From Lithodes maja (Eukaryota; Arthropoda; Malacostraca; Decapoda; Lithodidae), in contig JBAKBP010001597.1 of assembly GCA_037953745.1 (NCBI GenBank), positions 142,800-206,799 on the forward strand: a stretch of DNA of 64,000 nucleotides, in the 5' to 3' direction. Of the stretch, positions 20,349-30,396 are shown piece after piece; the stretch's first letter is position 1, and each line of letters opens with the position of its first letter. The position numbers and the translations under genes are program-made. The notes under the pieces were generated by a model. The model was not told the origin of the DNA, did not search any database, and was given only the letters and a program-made list of their open reading frames with translations.

Positions 20349-20640
20349 CATTATAAGAATATTTCACTCGACTTTCTTGTATGTATCGACGCAGGAGAGG
20401 GAAGGAGGCTAGAGAGAGTACAAAGGAGTACAAAGGAGTACAAAGGAAATCAAGCAACAACAGATCTAGTGACCCTTCTAGGCTGCTTGTCCTCCAAAAC
20501 ACTGAGGATCAAGTGTCCAAACAGTGGTTTAGAGTGGGTAAGGGAACTACTGCCCTAGAACTAATGTCCGTGGCAGGATTAGGAAGTTAGTAGGGGACAG
20601 ATGGGTTAGTAACTGAGGGGGGTATACAATAAAGTTATTA

Positions 20641-23433
20641 ATTTACAAACGCAGTCAGTCGCGGGTTTGATGCGAGATATTTGTCTAAGCGGAGTTTAAA
20701 TGAATCAACGGTGCTGCAGTCTATAACGTCTCGGGGAAGCCCATTCCACAAGTTGACAACTCGATTGAAGAAGAAATTCTTAGATTCGTGTGAGTTAAAA
20801 GATTTACCAATAATTTTGCAACCGTTTCCCCGCGTGTAATTAGATTGGTCGATAGTGAAGTACTTACTACAGTTCATATTGTCGATGCCTTTGATGATTT
20901 TGAGCACTTGAATTAAGTCGCCTCTTAATCTGCGCTGGGTTAAAGGAAATAGATTTAATTCTCTAAGACGCTCTTCGTATGGTTTGTTCTTTAGGCTAGG
21001 TATCATTTTGGTAACTCTACGTTGAACTCGTTCTAGCTTGTTTATATCTTTTTGGTAATAAGGGCACCAGGATTGAACGCAGTATTCCAGAAGAGGGCGG
21101 ACTAAGGAATTGTAAAGGGTTAGGATAACATCTTTGGATTTATGCTCAAATGACCTGCCTATAAAACCAATTATTTTGTTTGCCTTCTTAACAACTTCTG
21201 AACATTGTTGACTCGGTTTTAGGTTACTCTATATTGTTACTCCCAGATCGGTTTCTTTGTTTACATTCTTAAGCTGAGTGCCATTCATCGAATAGTTTGC
21301 TTTCTCATTTAGGTATCCGATATGTAGTACTTTACATTTATCCGCATTGAAACTCATTTGCCAAATTTGGGCCCAACATGACAATTTATCTAGATTGTGT
21401 TGCATATCGTCAACTTGTTCTTTTGAGAGTACGCTATTTGCAATTTTTGTATCGTCAGCAAATTTCGAGACTGTACAGGTGAGACCCTCATCTATGTCGT
21501 TGATGTAAATTAGAAAGAGAATTGGTCCTAGTACCGATCCCTGGGGTACCCCACTACTTACATTGGTCCATTTAGATGCCTTACCGTTTATGACTACTCT
21601 TTGCTTTCTGTCGCTGAGCCAATTTTCTATCCATTTCAACACACCGTCTTGTATTCCATGCACTTTTAGTTTTAGCAGTAATCGTTTGTGGGGAACTTTG
21701 TCAAAGGCCTTTTGAAAATCAAGGTATATAATATCTACAGCTTTACTCTCATCGTAGAGGTTGAAGATATCGTGGAAGAAGTCTAAGAGGTTTGTTAAAC
21801 AGGAACGTTTTTTACGAAAGCCGTGTTGAGTATCTTTAAGTAAGTTATTTGCCTCTAAGTGATTTACGAGTCTGTCTCTTATGACCGTTTCTAGCATTTT
21901 ACATACAATTGAGGTTAAGCTAATTGGACGATAGTTACTGGGTAGGGATTTGCTGCCTTTTTTGAATATCGGTGTTACGTTGGCTAGCTTCCACTGATCA
22001 GGCATAGTCCCAGACTGCAAGGATTCATTGAATAGCAATGTCAGTGGTTTGGAGAGCTCATCCTTAGCTTCCTTTAGAACTCTAGGTGAGATTGTATCAG
22101 GTCCAGGCGTTTTATTTACCTTGAGTTTATCTAAACAATTCAATACTTCTCTCTCTGTAACGGTGATATTGCTTAGAACATCTGAATTATCAATCTGAAT
22201 CGGCGATGGTGTAGGGATATCACTGAGGTCTTCGGTTGTAAAAACTGATGCAAAGAAGGTATTGAGGGCATTACTCATTTGTACTTCGTCTTTGGTGTAT
22301 TCTCCATTTTCATCGACTAACGGTCCAACAGTTGAAGTAACTACTTTTTTCTTTCTGATATAACTATAGAATTCTTTCGGGTTTGTTTTACTTTGATTCG
22401 CAACATGTAACTCCAGGGTCTTTTTACTTTGCTTAATTAACTTTTTGGCTTTGCGTCGTAGCTCTACAAATTTCACCCGTTCTTCGTCATTTTGTGAGGA
22501 TTTTAATCTATCATTAGCAAATTTTTTAGCAAGCAGACAGTCTGAAATATCTTTATTCCACCATTTGGGCTTATCATTTTGGCCTGGACGCCGTATTTTC
22601 GATGGTATGCAGTCTTGCACTGCCTTAAGGTAAGTGGTTGTGAAACACTCCCAAGATGTATTTATGTCGTTATTGTTAGTCAGAAAGCTCCAGTCAGTTT
22701 CTTTAAGTTTTGATTTAACTTTATGAAAATTTGCTTTCTTGAAATTAGGGACTTTCTCAATGCTGCTATTTGATTTGTTACTAGTAAACTTTAAAGTGAA
22801 AGTTATCGTACGATGGTCGCTGTTACTGAATTCATCACCAACATTCAAATTCTCTATTAATTCTTCTTTTGTTGCGAGTACAAGGTCAAGCACATTATTA
22901 CCACGGGTCGGAGATTGTACAAATTGAAAAAGTGAGCTCTCTTGCAAGTTAGCATAGAGGTCGTGTCCAGAGTGTGAAGTAAGAATATCGCCCCATTTAG
23001 TCACGGGTAAGTTGAAATCGCCAAGAATTACGGTATCTTGTATGTTAGTTATTTCTGCAATTTGTTCATAAATTTCACTGTCAGTTTGCACTGATTGAGA
23101 TGGGGGTCTGTATAATAAAGCTAGTGTTATTTTAGTTCCTCGTTTATTATTTAATAGTACGTAAGATATGTCTATATTCGCAATTTGAGGTTTTGACATG
23201 AAGACGGGATTAAGACTTTCCTTTATAAAAAACAGAACTCCTCCTCCATTTCTATTGATCCGACTTTTCTCAAACATTGTATAACCAGGAAGCGTATATT
23301 CGGCTAAAAAGTCTCTGTCTTCCGTATTTAACCAAGATTCTGTAATGCCGATTATATCATAATGTTCTGTAAACACGATTTCCTCTAGATCTGAAAATTT
23401 ATTGCGTATGCTACGAGCATTTACATAAAACAC
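20641..23433 (-). pseudogene. CR1-type ORF2 (endonuclease + reverse transcriptase), one stop
   Basis: The open frame 23433-21229 gives 734 residues, then a single TAG (about 21226), after which the same frame continues to the natural stop at 20641. The sister copy at 56.7-63.6 kb has TCG at this codon. Domains: AP-type endonuclease (YVNARSIRNKFSDLEE, ESWLN, LGDFNLPVTKWGD, SNSDHRTITF) in about residues 1-230; reverse transcriptase (NVTPIFKKGSKS, NYRPISLTS, TQHGFRKKRSC, DFQKAFDKVPH, SSGVPQGSVLGP) with the catalytic FADD at 658-661; and past the stop a C-terminal domain (VRPLLEYCVQSW, NRVVNLWNGLP). All catalytic residues I can check are present, so this copy was inactivated recently. The frame is open well before the first Met. 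Confidence 0.9.
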
Positions 23434-23498
23434 CTTAAGAGTATTAGAGTTGGATGTTACTGATTGTGCGTTGTCTGAATTTTCAGTTCGTATTTGAC

Positions 23499-24209
23499 TT
23501 ACACTACCCTGTCTTGGGTCTGGTTGACCCCGTTTTTTGAACGGAAATCCTTGACTGCATCGTTCAGCAGACGACCAAGACGTGCAGCTCCTACTTCATT
23601 GAGATGTACACCATCTCCTGAAAACAAAGATTTATCATAGTAAAAATTATCCCACGTGTCGACAAAGCCGATGTTCTCCTCCCTGCAGAGTTTGGCTAGT
23701 CGGCGATTTGTACTGGTAGCTATGTTGTAGAATCGGTTTTCTACATCAATCCAGGGAACAATTCCTGAAATTAAGATTCTATTAGATTTTTCCTTGAAGG
23801 ACCTGATCAGCCGCCGGTACTTGCAAAGTAGTTCCTCTGACCGCGTCCGTTGGACATCGTTAGATCCAACGTGGATGATGTATGTAGTGCTTGCGGGGGC
23901 GAGCCTGGAAACCTCTTCCAGAGCCGCAACAATGTCGTCCACGCCGCCACCTGGGATACAGAATCGCTTTCTGGTCCTGGGTGCCCTGGCGCAGAACTCG
24001 GTTAGTTGGCCACGGACCATGGAGTCGCCCACAAGCCGAACTTCTTCCGTTTCCTCTTCCTCGTCATTAGCCAGAATTTTGAAGCGGTTTTGGCATGTTG
24101 TCGGGATGACCTTCCTGGTACTGGTACTGGGATGGACATTGTTTCTCACTAACTGAAAGTTGTCCTGGGGGGGGAGTGAGAGTAGAGTCATTATTATTAT
24201 CTGCAACAT
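23499..24209 (-). CDS. CR1-type ORF1 with SGNH esterase domain
   Basis: Open frame of 236 residues. It carries the blocks of SGNH/GDSL-type hydrolases: VGDSMVRG (GDS at 61-63, Ser63 nucleophile), HVGSND (115-118) and SGDGVHLN with Asp199 and His202. CR1-group LINEs are known to carry an esterase domain in ORF1; its substrate in transposition is unclear. The ORF1 N-terminus, often with a zinc finger or coiled coil, is missing or not recognisable, since the first residues are low in similarity to the other copies. It ends 66 bases upstream of the first ORF2 Met and is in a different frame. No internal stop, so this part looks intact; the start is uncertain. Confidence 0.85.
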   Translation of the reverse strand: MLQIIIMTLLSLPPQDNFQLVRNNVHPSTSTRKVIPTTCQNRFKILANDEEEETEEVRLVGDSMVRGQLTEFCARAPRTRKRFCIPGGGVDDIVAALEEVSRLAPASTTYIIHVGSNDVQRTRSEELLCKYRRLIRSFKEKSNRILISGIVPWIDVENRFYNIATSTNRRLAKLCREENIGFVDTWDNFYYDKSLFSGDGVHLNEVGAARLGRLLNDAVKDFRSKNGVNQTQDRVV

Positions 24210-24493
24210 CTAAGGTAGCTGCTGGGAGGAGGGAGGGTCACTGTTTTGTGGTTCGGAATTGTTCAAGCGTCCAATCACTAACACTGGCCCTGGTTTTAAC
24301 TTTAAGTAACACTTTCGATAAACTTATGAAACAGAAGCATCACTGGCCTAATCACTTCCTGTCTCTCTTATTCCCGGCCCGGACTTACACTATTGATGGT
24401 TGCATGAGAGTTTCTTCCTCAATAACGTCACTTCTACTATCCCGCGATATGCGATTTGTTAAATAGTTAACTTATTATAATTCTCTTTATTAT

Positions 24494-24575
24494 TTGGAGG
24501 ACAAGCAGCCTAGAAGGGTCACTAGACCTGTTGTTGCTTGATTTCCTTTGTACTCCTTTGTACTCCCTGGTACGC
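24494..24575 (+). mobile_element. CR1-type LINE 3'-terminal fragment, inverted
   Basis: About 80 bases matching the extreme 3' UTR of the neighbouring LINE (GGAGGACAAGCAGCCTAGAA, then GTTGTTGCTTGATTTCC and two TTTGTACTCC units) but on the opposite strand. It is a separate, extremely 5'-truncated copy. From 24576 to 24711 I see no gene. Confidence 0.8.
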
Positions 24576-24711
24576 AAAGGGTTAACAAGCAAGCTCTACC
24601 TAAATTTCGAAAAAAACAAAAAAAATAATGCCATAATGAATAGTTCTCCGATTACAGCCCTCTAAAGGATCTCTACCGCAGAAAAAAAAGCGAAGATTGT
24701 AGAAGTAATAA

Positions 24712-26952
24712 AAGACCCGAGGTAAGGTGATCTGGGATAGACCCGAGGTAAGGTGATCTGGGATAGACCCGAGGTAAGGTGATCTGGGATAGACCCGAGG
24801 TAAGGTGATCTGGGAATAGACCCGAGGTAAGGTGATCTGGGATAGACCCGAGGTAAGGTGATCTGGGATAGACCCGAGGTAAGGTGATCTGGGATAGACC
24901 CGAGGTATGGTGATCTAGGATAGACCCGAGGTAAGGTGATCTGGGATAGACCCGAGGTAAGGTGATCTGGGATAGACCCGAGGTAAGGTGATCTGGGATA
25001 GACCCGAGGTAAGGTGATCTGGGATAGCCCGAGGTAAGGTGATCTGGGATAGACCCGAGGTAAGGTGATCTGGGATAGACCCGAGGTAAGGTGATCTGGG
25101 ATAGACCCGAGGTAAGGTGATCTGGGATAGACCCGTGGTAAGGTGATCTGGGATAGACCCGAGGTAGGGTGATCTGGGATAGACCGAGGTAGGGTGATCT
25201 GGGATAGACCCGAGGTAGGGTGATCTGGGATAGACCCGAGGTAGGGTGATCTGGGATAGACCCGAGGTAGGGTGATCTGGGATAGACCCGAGGTAGGGTG
25301 ATCTGGGATAGACCCGAGGTAGGGTGATCTGGGATAGACCCGAGGTAGGGTGATCTGGGATAGACCCGAGGTAGGGTGATCTGGGATAGACCCGAGGTAG
25401 GATGATCTGGGATAGACCCGAGGTAGGGTGATCTGGGATAGACCCGAGGTAGGGTGATCTGGGGATAGACCCGAGTAGGGTGATCTGGGATAGACCCGAG
25501 GTAAGGTGATCTGGGATAGTACCCCGAGGTAAGGTGATCTGGGATAGACCCGAGGTAAGGTGATCTGGGATAGACCCGAGGTAAGGTGATCTGGGATAGA
25601 CCCGAGGTAAGGTGATCTGGGATAGACCCGAGGTAAGGTGATCTGGGATAGACCCGAGGTAAGGTGATCTGGGATAGACCCGAGGTAAGGTGATCTGGGA
25701 TAGACCCGAGGTAAGGTGATCTGGGATAGACCCGAGGTAAGGTGATCTGGGATAGACCCGAGGTAAGGTGATCTGGGATAGACCCGAGGTAAGGTGATCT
25801 GGGATAGACCCGAGGTAAGGTGATCTGGGATAGACCCGAGGTAAGGTGATCTGGGATAGACCCGAGGTAAGGTGATCTGGGATAGACCCGAGGTAAGGTG
25901 ACCTGGGATAGACCCGAGGTAAGGTGATCTGGGATAGACCCGAGGTAAGGTGATCTGGGATAGACCCGAGGAAAGGTGATCTGGGATAGACCCGAGGTAA
26001 GGTGATCTGGGATAGACCCGAGGTAAGGTGATCTGGGATAGACCCGAGGTAAGGTGATCTGGGATAGACCCCGAGGTAAGGTGATCTGGGATAGACCCGA
26101 GGTAAGGTGATCTGGGATAGACCCGAGGTAAGGTGATCTGGGATAGACCCGAGGTAAGGTGATCTGGGATAGACCCGAGGTAAGGTGATCTGGGATAGAC
26201 CCGAGGTAAGGTGATCTGGGATAGACCCGAGGTAAGGTGATCTGGGATAGACCCGAGGTGAGGTGATCTGGGATAGACCCGAGGTGAGGTGATCTGGGAT
26301 AGACCCGAGGTGAGGTGATCTGGGATAGACCCGAGGTGAGGTGATCTGGGATAGACCCGAGGTGAGGTGATCTGGGATAGACCCGAGGTGAGGTGATCTG
26401 GGATAGACCCGAGGTAAGGTGATCTGGGATAGACCCGAGGTAAGGTGATCTGGGATAGACCCGAGGTAAGGTGATCTGGGATAGACCCGAGGTAAGGTGA
26501 TCTGGGATAGACCCGAGGTAAGGTGATCTGGGATAGACCCGAGGTAAGGTGATCTGGGATAGACCCGAGGTAAGGTGATCTGGGATAGACCCGAGGTAAG
26601 GTGATCTGGGATAGACCCGAGGTAAGGTGATCTGGGATAGACCCGAGGTAAGGTGATCTGGGATAGACCCGAGGTAAGGTGATCTGGGATAGACCCGAGG
26701 TAAGGTGATCTGGGATAGACCCGAGGTAAGGTGATCTGGGATAGACCCGAGGTAAGGTGATCTGGGATAGACCCGAGGTAAGGTGATCTGGGATAGACCC
26801 GAGGTAAGGTGATCTGGGATAGACCCGAGGTAAGGTGATCTGGGATAGACCCGAGGTAAGGTGATCTGGGATAGACCCGAGGTAAGGTGATCTGGGATAG
26901 ACCCGAGGTAAGGTGATCTGGGATAGACCCGAGGTAAGGTGATCTGGGATAG
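24712..26952. repeat. 26-bp satellite, about 86 copies
   Basis: Head-to-tail array of a 26-base unit beginning GACCCGAGGTAAGGTGATCT and ending GGGATA. Variants are clustered: units with GGTAGGGTG occupy about 25160-25490, and units with GGTGAGGTG about 26256-26400, with the GGTAAGGTG form elsewhere. Single-base indels occur at about 24808, 25027, 25184, 25460, 25520 and 26070. The array ends with GGTGGTGAAGGTGG, a flank that recurs next to a lone unit at 27786. Confidence 0.95.
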
Positions 26953-26999
26953 GTGGTGAAGGTGGTTTAAGGGGGATGGACGTATTTATCTGTTCATTT

Positions 27000-27342
27000 A
27001 TGTATATTTTTGTTATTTTGTTTTTTAGTTGCCTCCCTAGACATCCATCAAGCTTAACCTCCCCCCACCCGCCCCCCTAGACCCTCCTTCAAGATAAATT
27101 TGTACATTTTTCGATAGAAAAATGGAACGGCCAGAGGCCGGTTCCTCTTAAATTACAGGCTCGCTATCGCTCGCCAGGAAAAAATGACACCTAAATGGCA
27201 AGAAAAGTCTGAATATTGACAAAGAAACAGGGCGAAAAGTCTTAAAATCACCAAACTAATGTGCTAGAACGTCTGAAAATCTAAAAAACTAATGGGACTA
27301 AACACGTGGAAGATGGTGGACCCGAAAAACGACCCATACCCC
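27000..27342 (-). repeat. R1 repeat, reverse copy
   Basis: Complete single arm: GCCTCCCTAGACATCCATCA, CATTTTTCGATAGAAAAATG hairpin, CGGCCAGAGGCCGG hairpin, GGCTCGCTATCGCTCGCC, then the degenerate 32-base units, ending CGACCCATACCCC before a TTAA where a family E MITE is inserted. Confidence 0.8.
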
Positions 27343-27346
27343 TTAA

Positions 27347-27771
27347 CCCACTGAGCCCCAGCTAGTTTATAATAAATGTACCACCAGGGACCGGCAGGTT
27401 TTGATTTTTTTTTTTTTTCCAGAAACAATAGGGAATGGGTTAGGAATGAAGGAAAAACCACAAAAAAACGATCCCCTAGGTCAAAAAGGGGTCCTACGGT
27501 TCGCCCGAAAGTCGATTTTACAAGAGGGGAAAATTGAAGGCAAAAACACCCAAAAACAGATTTTTGCACGCTCACGCGTACGCAGTTGGACTTTGAGAGT
27601 TTTCAACCATAGGCTTGGTTGCGTGGGATACTTACACAGTTCCCATACAAATCTGAGCCCTCTAGGTGCCATAGGACCGGAGTAATTAACAGTGACGCAA
27701 CGTATGCGTCGCTGGGGTCTAGTGTTACATACATTGCCGACGCAAACGTTGCATCGCTGGGGCTCAGTGGG
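27347..27771. mobile_element. TTAA MITE, family E, copy 3
   Basis: Bounded by TTAA (27343-27346 and 27772-27775). The terminal inverted repeats are perfect over 20 bases including the target: TTAACCCACTGAGCCCCAGC at both ends. Near the right end, two palindromic blocks (GACGCAACGTATGCGTC and GACGCAAACGTTGCATC), each followed by GCTGGGG. Ends starting with CCC after TTAA are typical of the piggyBac superfamily. Non-coding. Confidence 0.88.
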
Positions 27772-27775
27772 TTAA

Positions 27776-27833
27776 ATAAGTAATATAAGACCCGAGGTAA
27801 GGTGATCTGGGATAGGTGGTGAAGGTGGCTTAA
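27776..27833. repeat. Single un-expanded unit of the 26-bp satellite
   Basis: One GACCCGAGG...GGGATA unit at about 27788-27813, preceded by AAGTAATATAA (array: AAGTAATAAAA) and followed by GGTGGTGAAGGTGGCTTAA (array: GGTGGTGAAGGTGGTTTAA). Both flanks match those of the large array, so this is a sister locus with one unit. Confidence 0.85.
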
Positions 27834-28255
27834 CCCTTAAAGATCGGGGGCGGACTTAAGTCTGCCTCCAATTTGCAGCAAGTTAGGAGCATTATTAAGG
27901 CTTTTAAAGGGTTAAAATTGAGTGCAAATGGCCGGGAGCGCAGCGCACCAGACAGCCAACTGCCAGGGCTTACCGCCGCCCATTAACTTGTGTTCCCTGT
28001 GTTCTCGAGAGGCCGGCAGTGTAGCCAGTAGTGAGCATAGCTGGGAAAAATATGCCGCTATATGCTAAACTCCCATGTTACTGGCACCACTGTATGAGAA
28101 CCATGAGTGCTACGTAGCTCGTTCTGGTCTCATTTTGAAGCTTTTAGCGCCTAGTTTTTTGCTGAATAAATTTCTTTTCATGCAGATACTTGATTTATCA
28201 TTCAGGAGGGCCTGAATATGCCCAAATAAGCCCAAAACCCCCCGCTAGACAAGGG
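27834..28255. mobile_element. TTAA MITE, family F
   Basis: Bounded by TTAA (27830-27833 and 28256-28259). Ends CCCTTAAAGATCGGGGGCG and, inverted, CCCTTGTCTAGCGGGGGG are imperfect inverted repeats. A palindrome GGCGGACTTAAGTCTGCC lies near the left end. The right half matches the fragment at 6715-7040. The right TTAA is shared with the next MITE. Confidence 0.8.
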
Positions 28256-28259
28256 TTAA

Positions 28260-28738
28260 CACTCAAAGAGCGGGTGGTGGAGTATATTTGACTGTGCCGC
28301 CCAGCGGGAGGTTTTACCGTAAACGAGCTTGTTTTCGTGCTCGTTTTCATGCATAAACAAGAGCCAGAGCGTAATACAAGTATGTATCCCTAAAAGGGTG
28401 TTAAATGAACTTTCCAATGACACCAGAACCATCTTTCGACGATCACTGGTTGTCTTTCAACGATCGTGCAACCGAAGGGCAAAATCAGTAAAATACGGTA
28501 ATTTCCTTACATTATTACGTGTGAAACGAGTGAGGAAGGGTGGAGTAGGGCGGAGTACATCTCAGTAGCTCCACAGCCACCGTGGCGAGCGGTCATGAGG
28601 TAACCTACGCTCCTCCCACCGCTCCGCTCTCTCTCAGAGCACATTACGTGCTCAAAATTGCATGCGACTATAGCCGGGCCCCGCCACATAGTCCTTGGTT
28701 CTCTTGCCCGGCTATAGTCGGGCGCCGCCAAAGAAGGG
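28260..28738 (+). mobile_element. TTAA MITE, family A, copy 4
   Basis: Bounded by TTAA (28256-28259, shared with the preceding element, and 28739-28742). Same orientation as the copy at 6228. Contains ATGCATAAACAAGAGCCAGA, CTTTCCAATGACACCAGAAC and TCTCTCAGAGCACATTACGT. The paired palindromic blocks near the right end have the core CTATAG (GACTATAGCCGGG and CCCGGCTATAGTCGGG). Non-coding. Confidence 0.87.
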
Positions 28739-28816
28739 TTAAAGAACACATGTGAAAAAAGACAGGTGGGCTGAAAGAAGAAGTAGAATGGTGGGACAAG
28801 GAACCTGAACCATTAA

Positions 28817-29027
28817 AGCCGGTATCACACAAGCTCTTTTTCCCTTAACATTTATCCTCAACACTGCTCTGGCAGCTTATGGGGTCGACATTTTAAATAT
28901 TTCGGTTACCTAAATTAATCTACTATCAGTTTAGCTTCCGATACTAGTGCAAAATATTTCAGAAATGTTGCCAGAATAATGTTGATCATCGAATGTTGAC
29001 TATAAAAGCTCTCGTGTGACACCGGCT
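28817..29027. mobile_element. Harbinger-type MITE
   Basis: 211-base element with ends AGCCGGTATCACACAAGCTC and, inverted, AGCCGGTGTCACACGAGAGC, flanked by TAA (28814-28816 and 29028-29030). Duplication and GCCGGT..CACAC ends agree with the larger Harbinger element at 7598, though the interiors differ. Confidence 0.82.
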
Positions 29028-29162
29028 TAATAATAGACTATTCGAGACAGATTAAAAGTATGAAGACTCGAATAGCGAGAAGCTGAGTAGAATTTCCAAT
29101 TACAGTGTCAGTGAATATTAACGAACATTAATTATATTAGGTAGAAATTATATATAACAATC

Positions 29163-29438
29163 TAATTTATTTATTTATCAATCAATTAAGAAGTATATGA
29201 GCGAAAGCGGTGCTGGATGGGAGGAGGGGCGTCCACTGACTGGGGACAGAGGTGCATGGGGGCGTTTTGTTCGTGGCCACCCCTTCGGGGATAACGGCGT
29301 CCGGCAATAGATAGATAGATAGACTCCCAACACCAAACGCCTCCCAATTAAATTAATGAAAGCATGGGATCCTACCGGGATTCGAACCTTGGTTACCACA
29401 CACAGATCTGAAACACTAACCATTAGCCTAACCGACAA
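29163..29438 (-). mobile_element. tRNA-derived SINE
   Basis: On the minus strand an RNA polymerase III type 2 promoter is visible: A box TAGGCTAATGG (29430-29420) and B box GGTTCGAATCC (29388-29378), 31 bases apart as in tRNA genes. About 200 bases of unrelated body follow, containing (TATC)4, then an AT-rich tail (TTGATTGATAAATAAATAAA). The long 3' body and tail point to a SINE and not a functional tRNA gene. The internal promoter would drive transcription leftwards. Confidence 0.8.
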
Positions 29439-29519
29439 TATAGATTTGAATTAATACAGGAACCAGGGATGCCCAAATATCTCAATTATATATTACACTG
29501 TGTATTTCTTATAATAATG

Positions 29520-29521
<2 letters not shown>

Positions 29522-29612
<91 letters not shown>
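29522..29612. repeat. (GA)n microsatellite
   Basis: About 45 uninterrupted GA dinucleotides. From 29640 to 29960 the sequence is AT-rich with no recognisable gene; a short (TA)n follows at about 29969-29994. Confidence 0.95.
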
Positions 29613-29616
<4 letters not shown>

Positions 29617-29971
29617 TGTATCAAAATCATTTAATTCATCAGCCTGGTAGAGTAATCGAAAGCAATCTCTCATAAAATATAAGAGATAACAAAAAATAAA
29701 TAAGGATAAAAACCAGCAAAAAACAAAAGAGAGCCCAACTGACTGGCCTCTTTCACAACCACGTACAGGGAGCATTCTGACACCTCGAGGATGCTCAAAG
29801 AACCCATGTTGCACACCTCCAATAAAAGGCTTGCATTCATATTATCGCCAACCCACTAATTAACTTACAAATAAACCAAATTAATGAAATAAATGAAACA
29901 AATTAATAAAAGAGAGTTTGATAAGTTCAATAAATGGGTTAAGAGAAGATTTATTTACTTATTTGTTTATA

Positions 29972-30002
<31 letters not shown>

Positions 30003-30004
30003 TA

Positions 30005-30345
30005 GATTGTTCTCAAGATCTCTATCAAGCTTAAAAAAATAAAAAAAATAAACACAATGAATAAACAATAACATAGAAAGGATCCCTTTGAGATTAATTT
30101 GTGCATTTTTTTGGTAGAAAAATACCCCAGCCGAAAGTTGATTCCTCCTACAGTAGTACATTGCGGTCTCGCAATTGCTCGCCAGGAAAAAATCGACACC
30201 TAAATGGCACGAAAGGTATTAACATTAACAAAGAAATGGGGCAAAAGTTCTCAAAATCGCCAATCTATTGGGGCGAACGTCTGAAAAAAATTGAAAATAA
30301 ATAGGGCTAAACATTAGGGAAAAGGGGGTACACAAAACATACCCC
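30005..30345 (-). repeat. R1 repeat, reverse copy
   Basis: Diverged copy with TCTATCAAGCTTAAAA, a weakened hairpin region (CAGCCGAAAGTTG), GCGGTCTCGCAATTGCTCGC in place of the mirror motif, ATCGACACCTAAATGGCACG and GGGGCTAAACATTAGGG-like end. Non-coding. Confidence 0.7.
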
Positions 30346-30396
30346 CACACAAAAAAAACAAAAAACAAAAATGGGTTGAATAAAAGAGGTAAACAA

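Larger units (their letters stand above)
20390..24480 (-). mobile_element. CR1-type LINE, nearly complete (copy A)
   Basis: Reads leftwards: esterase-type ORF1 (24209-23499), endonuclease-RT ORF2 (23433-20641, one nonsense codon) and a 3' UTR ending at about 20390 in AGTACAAAGG repeats instead of poly(A). Such short-repeat tails are characteristic of CR1/L2-like elements. The 24210-24480 stretch is probable 5' UTR or a missing ORF1 N-terminus. The left neighbour is the PHD fragment; on the right an unrelated inverted 3' fragment of the same family follows. Confidence 0.88.

Noticed and set aside
29378..29438. Functional tRNA gene
   Set aside because: A and B boxes are present, but I could not fold a full cloverleaf by eye, and a 200-base body and AT-rich tail follow, as in a SINE.
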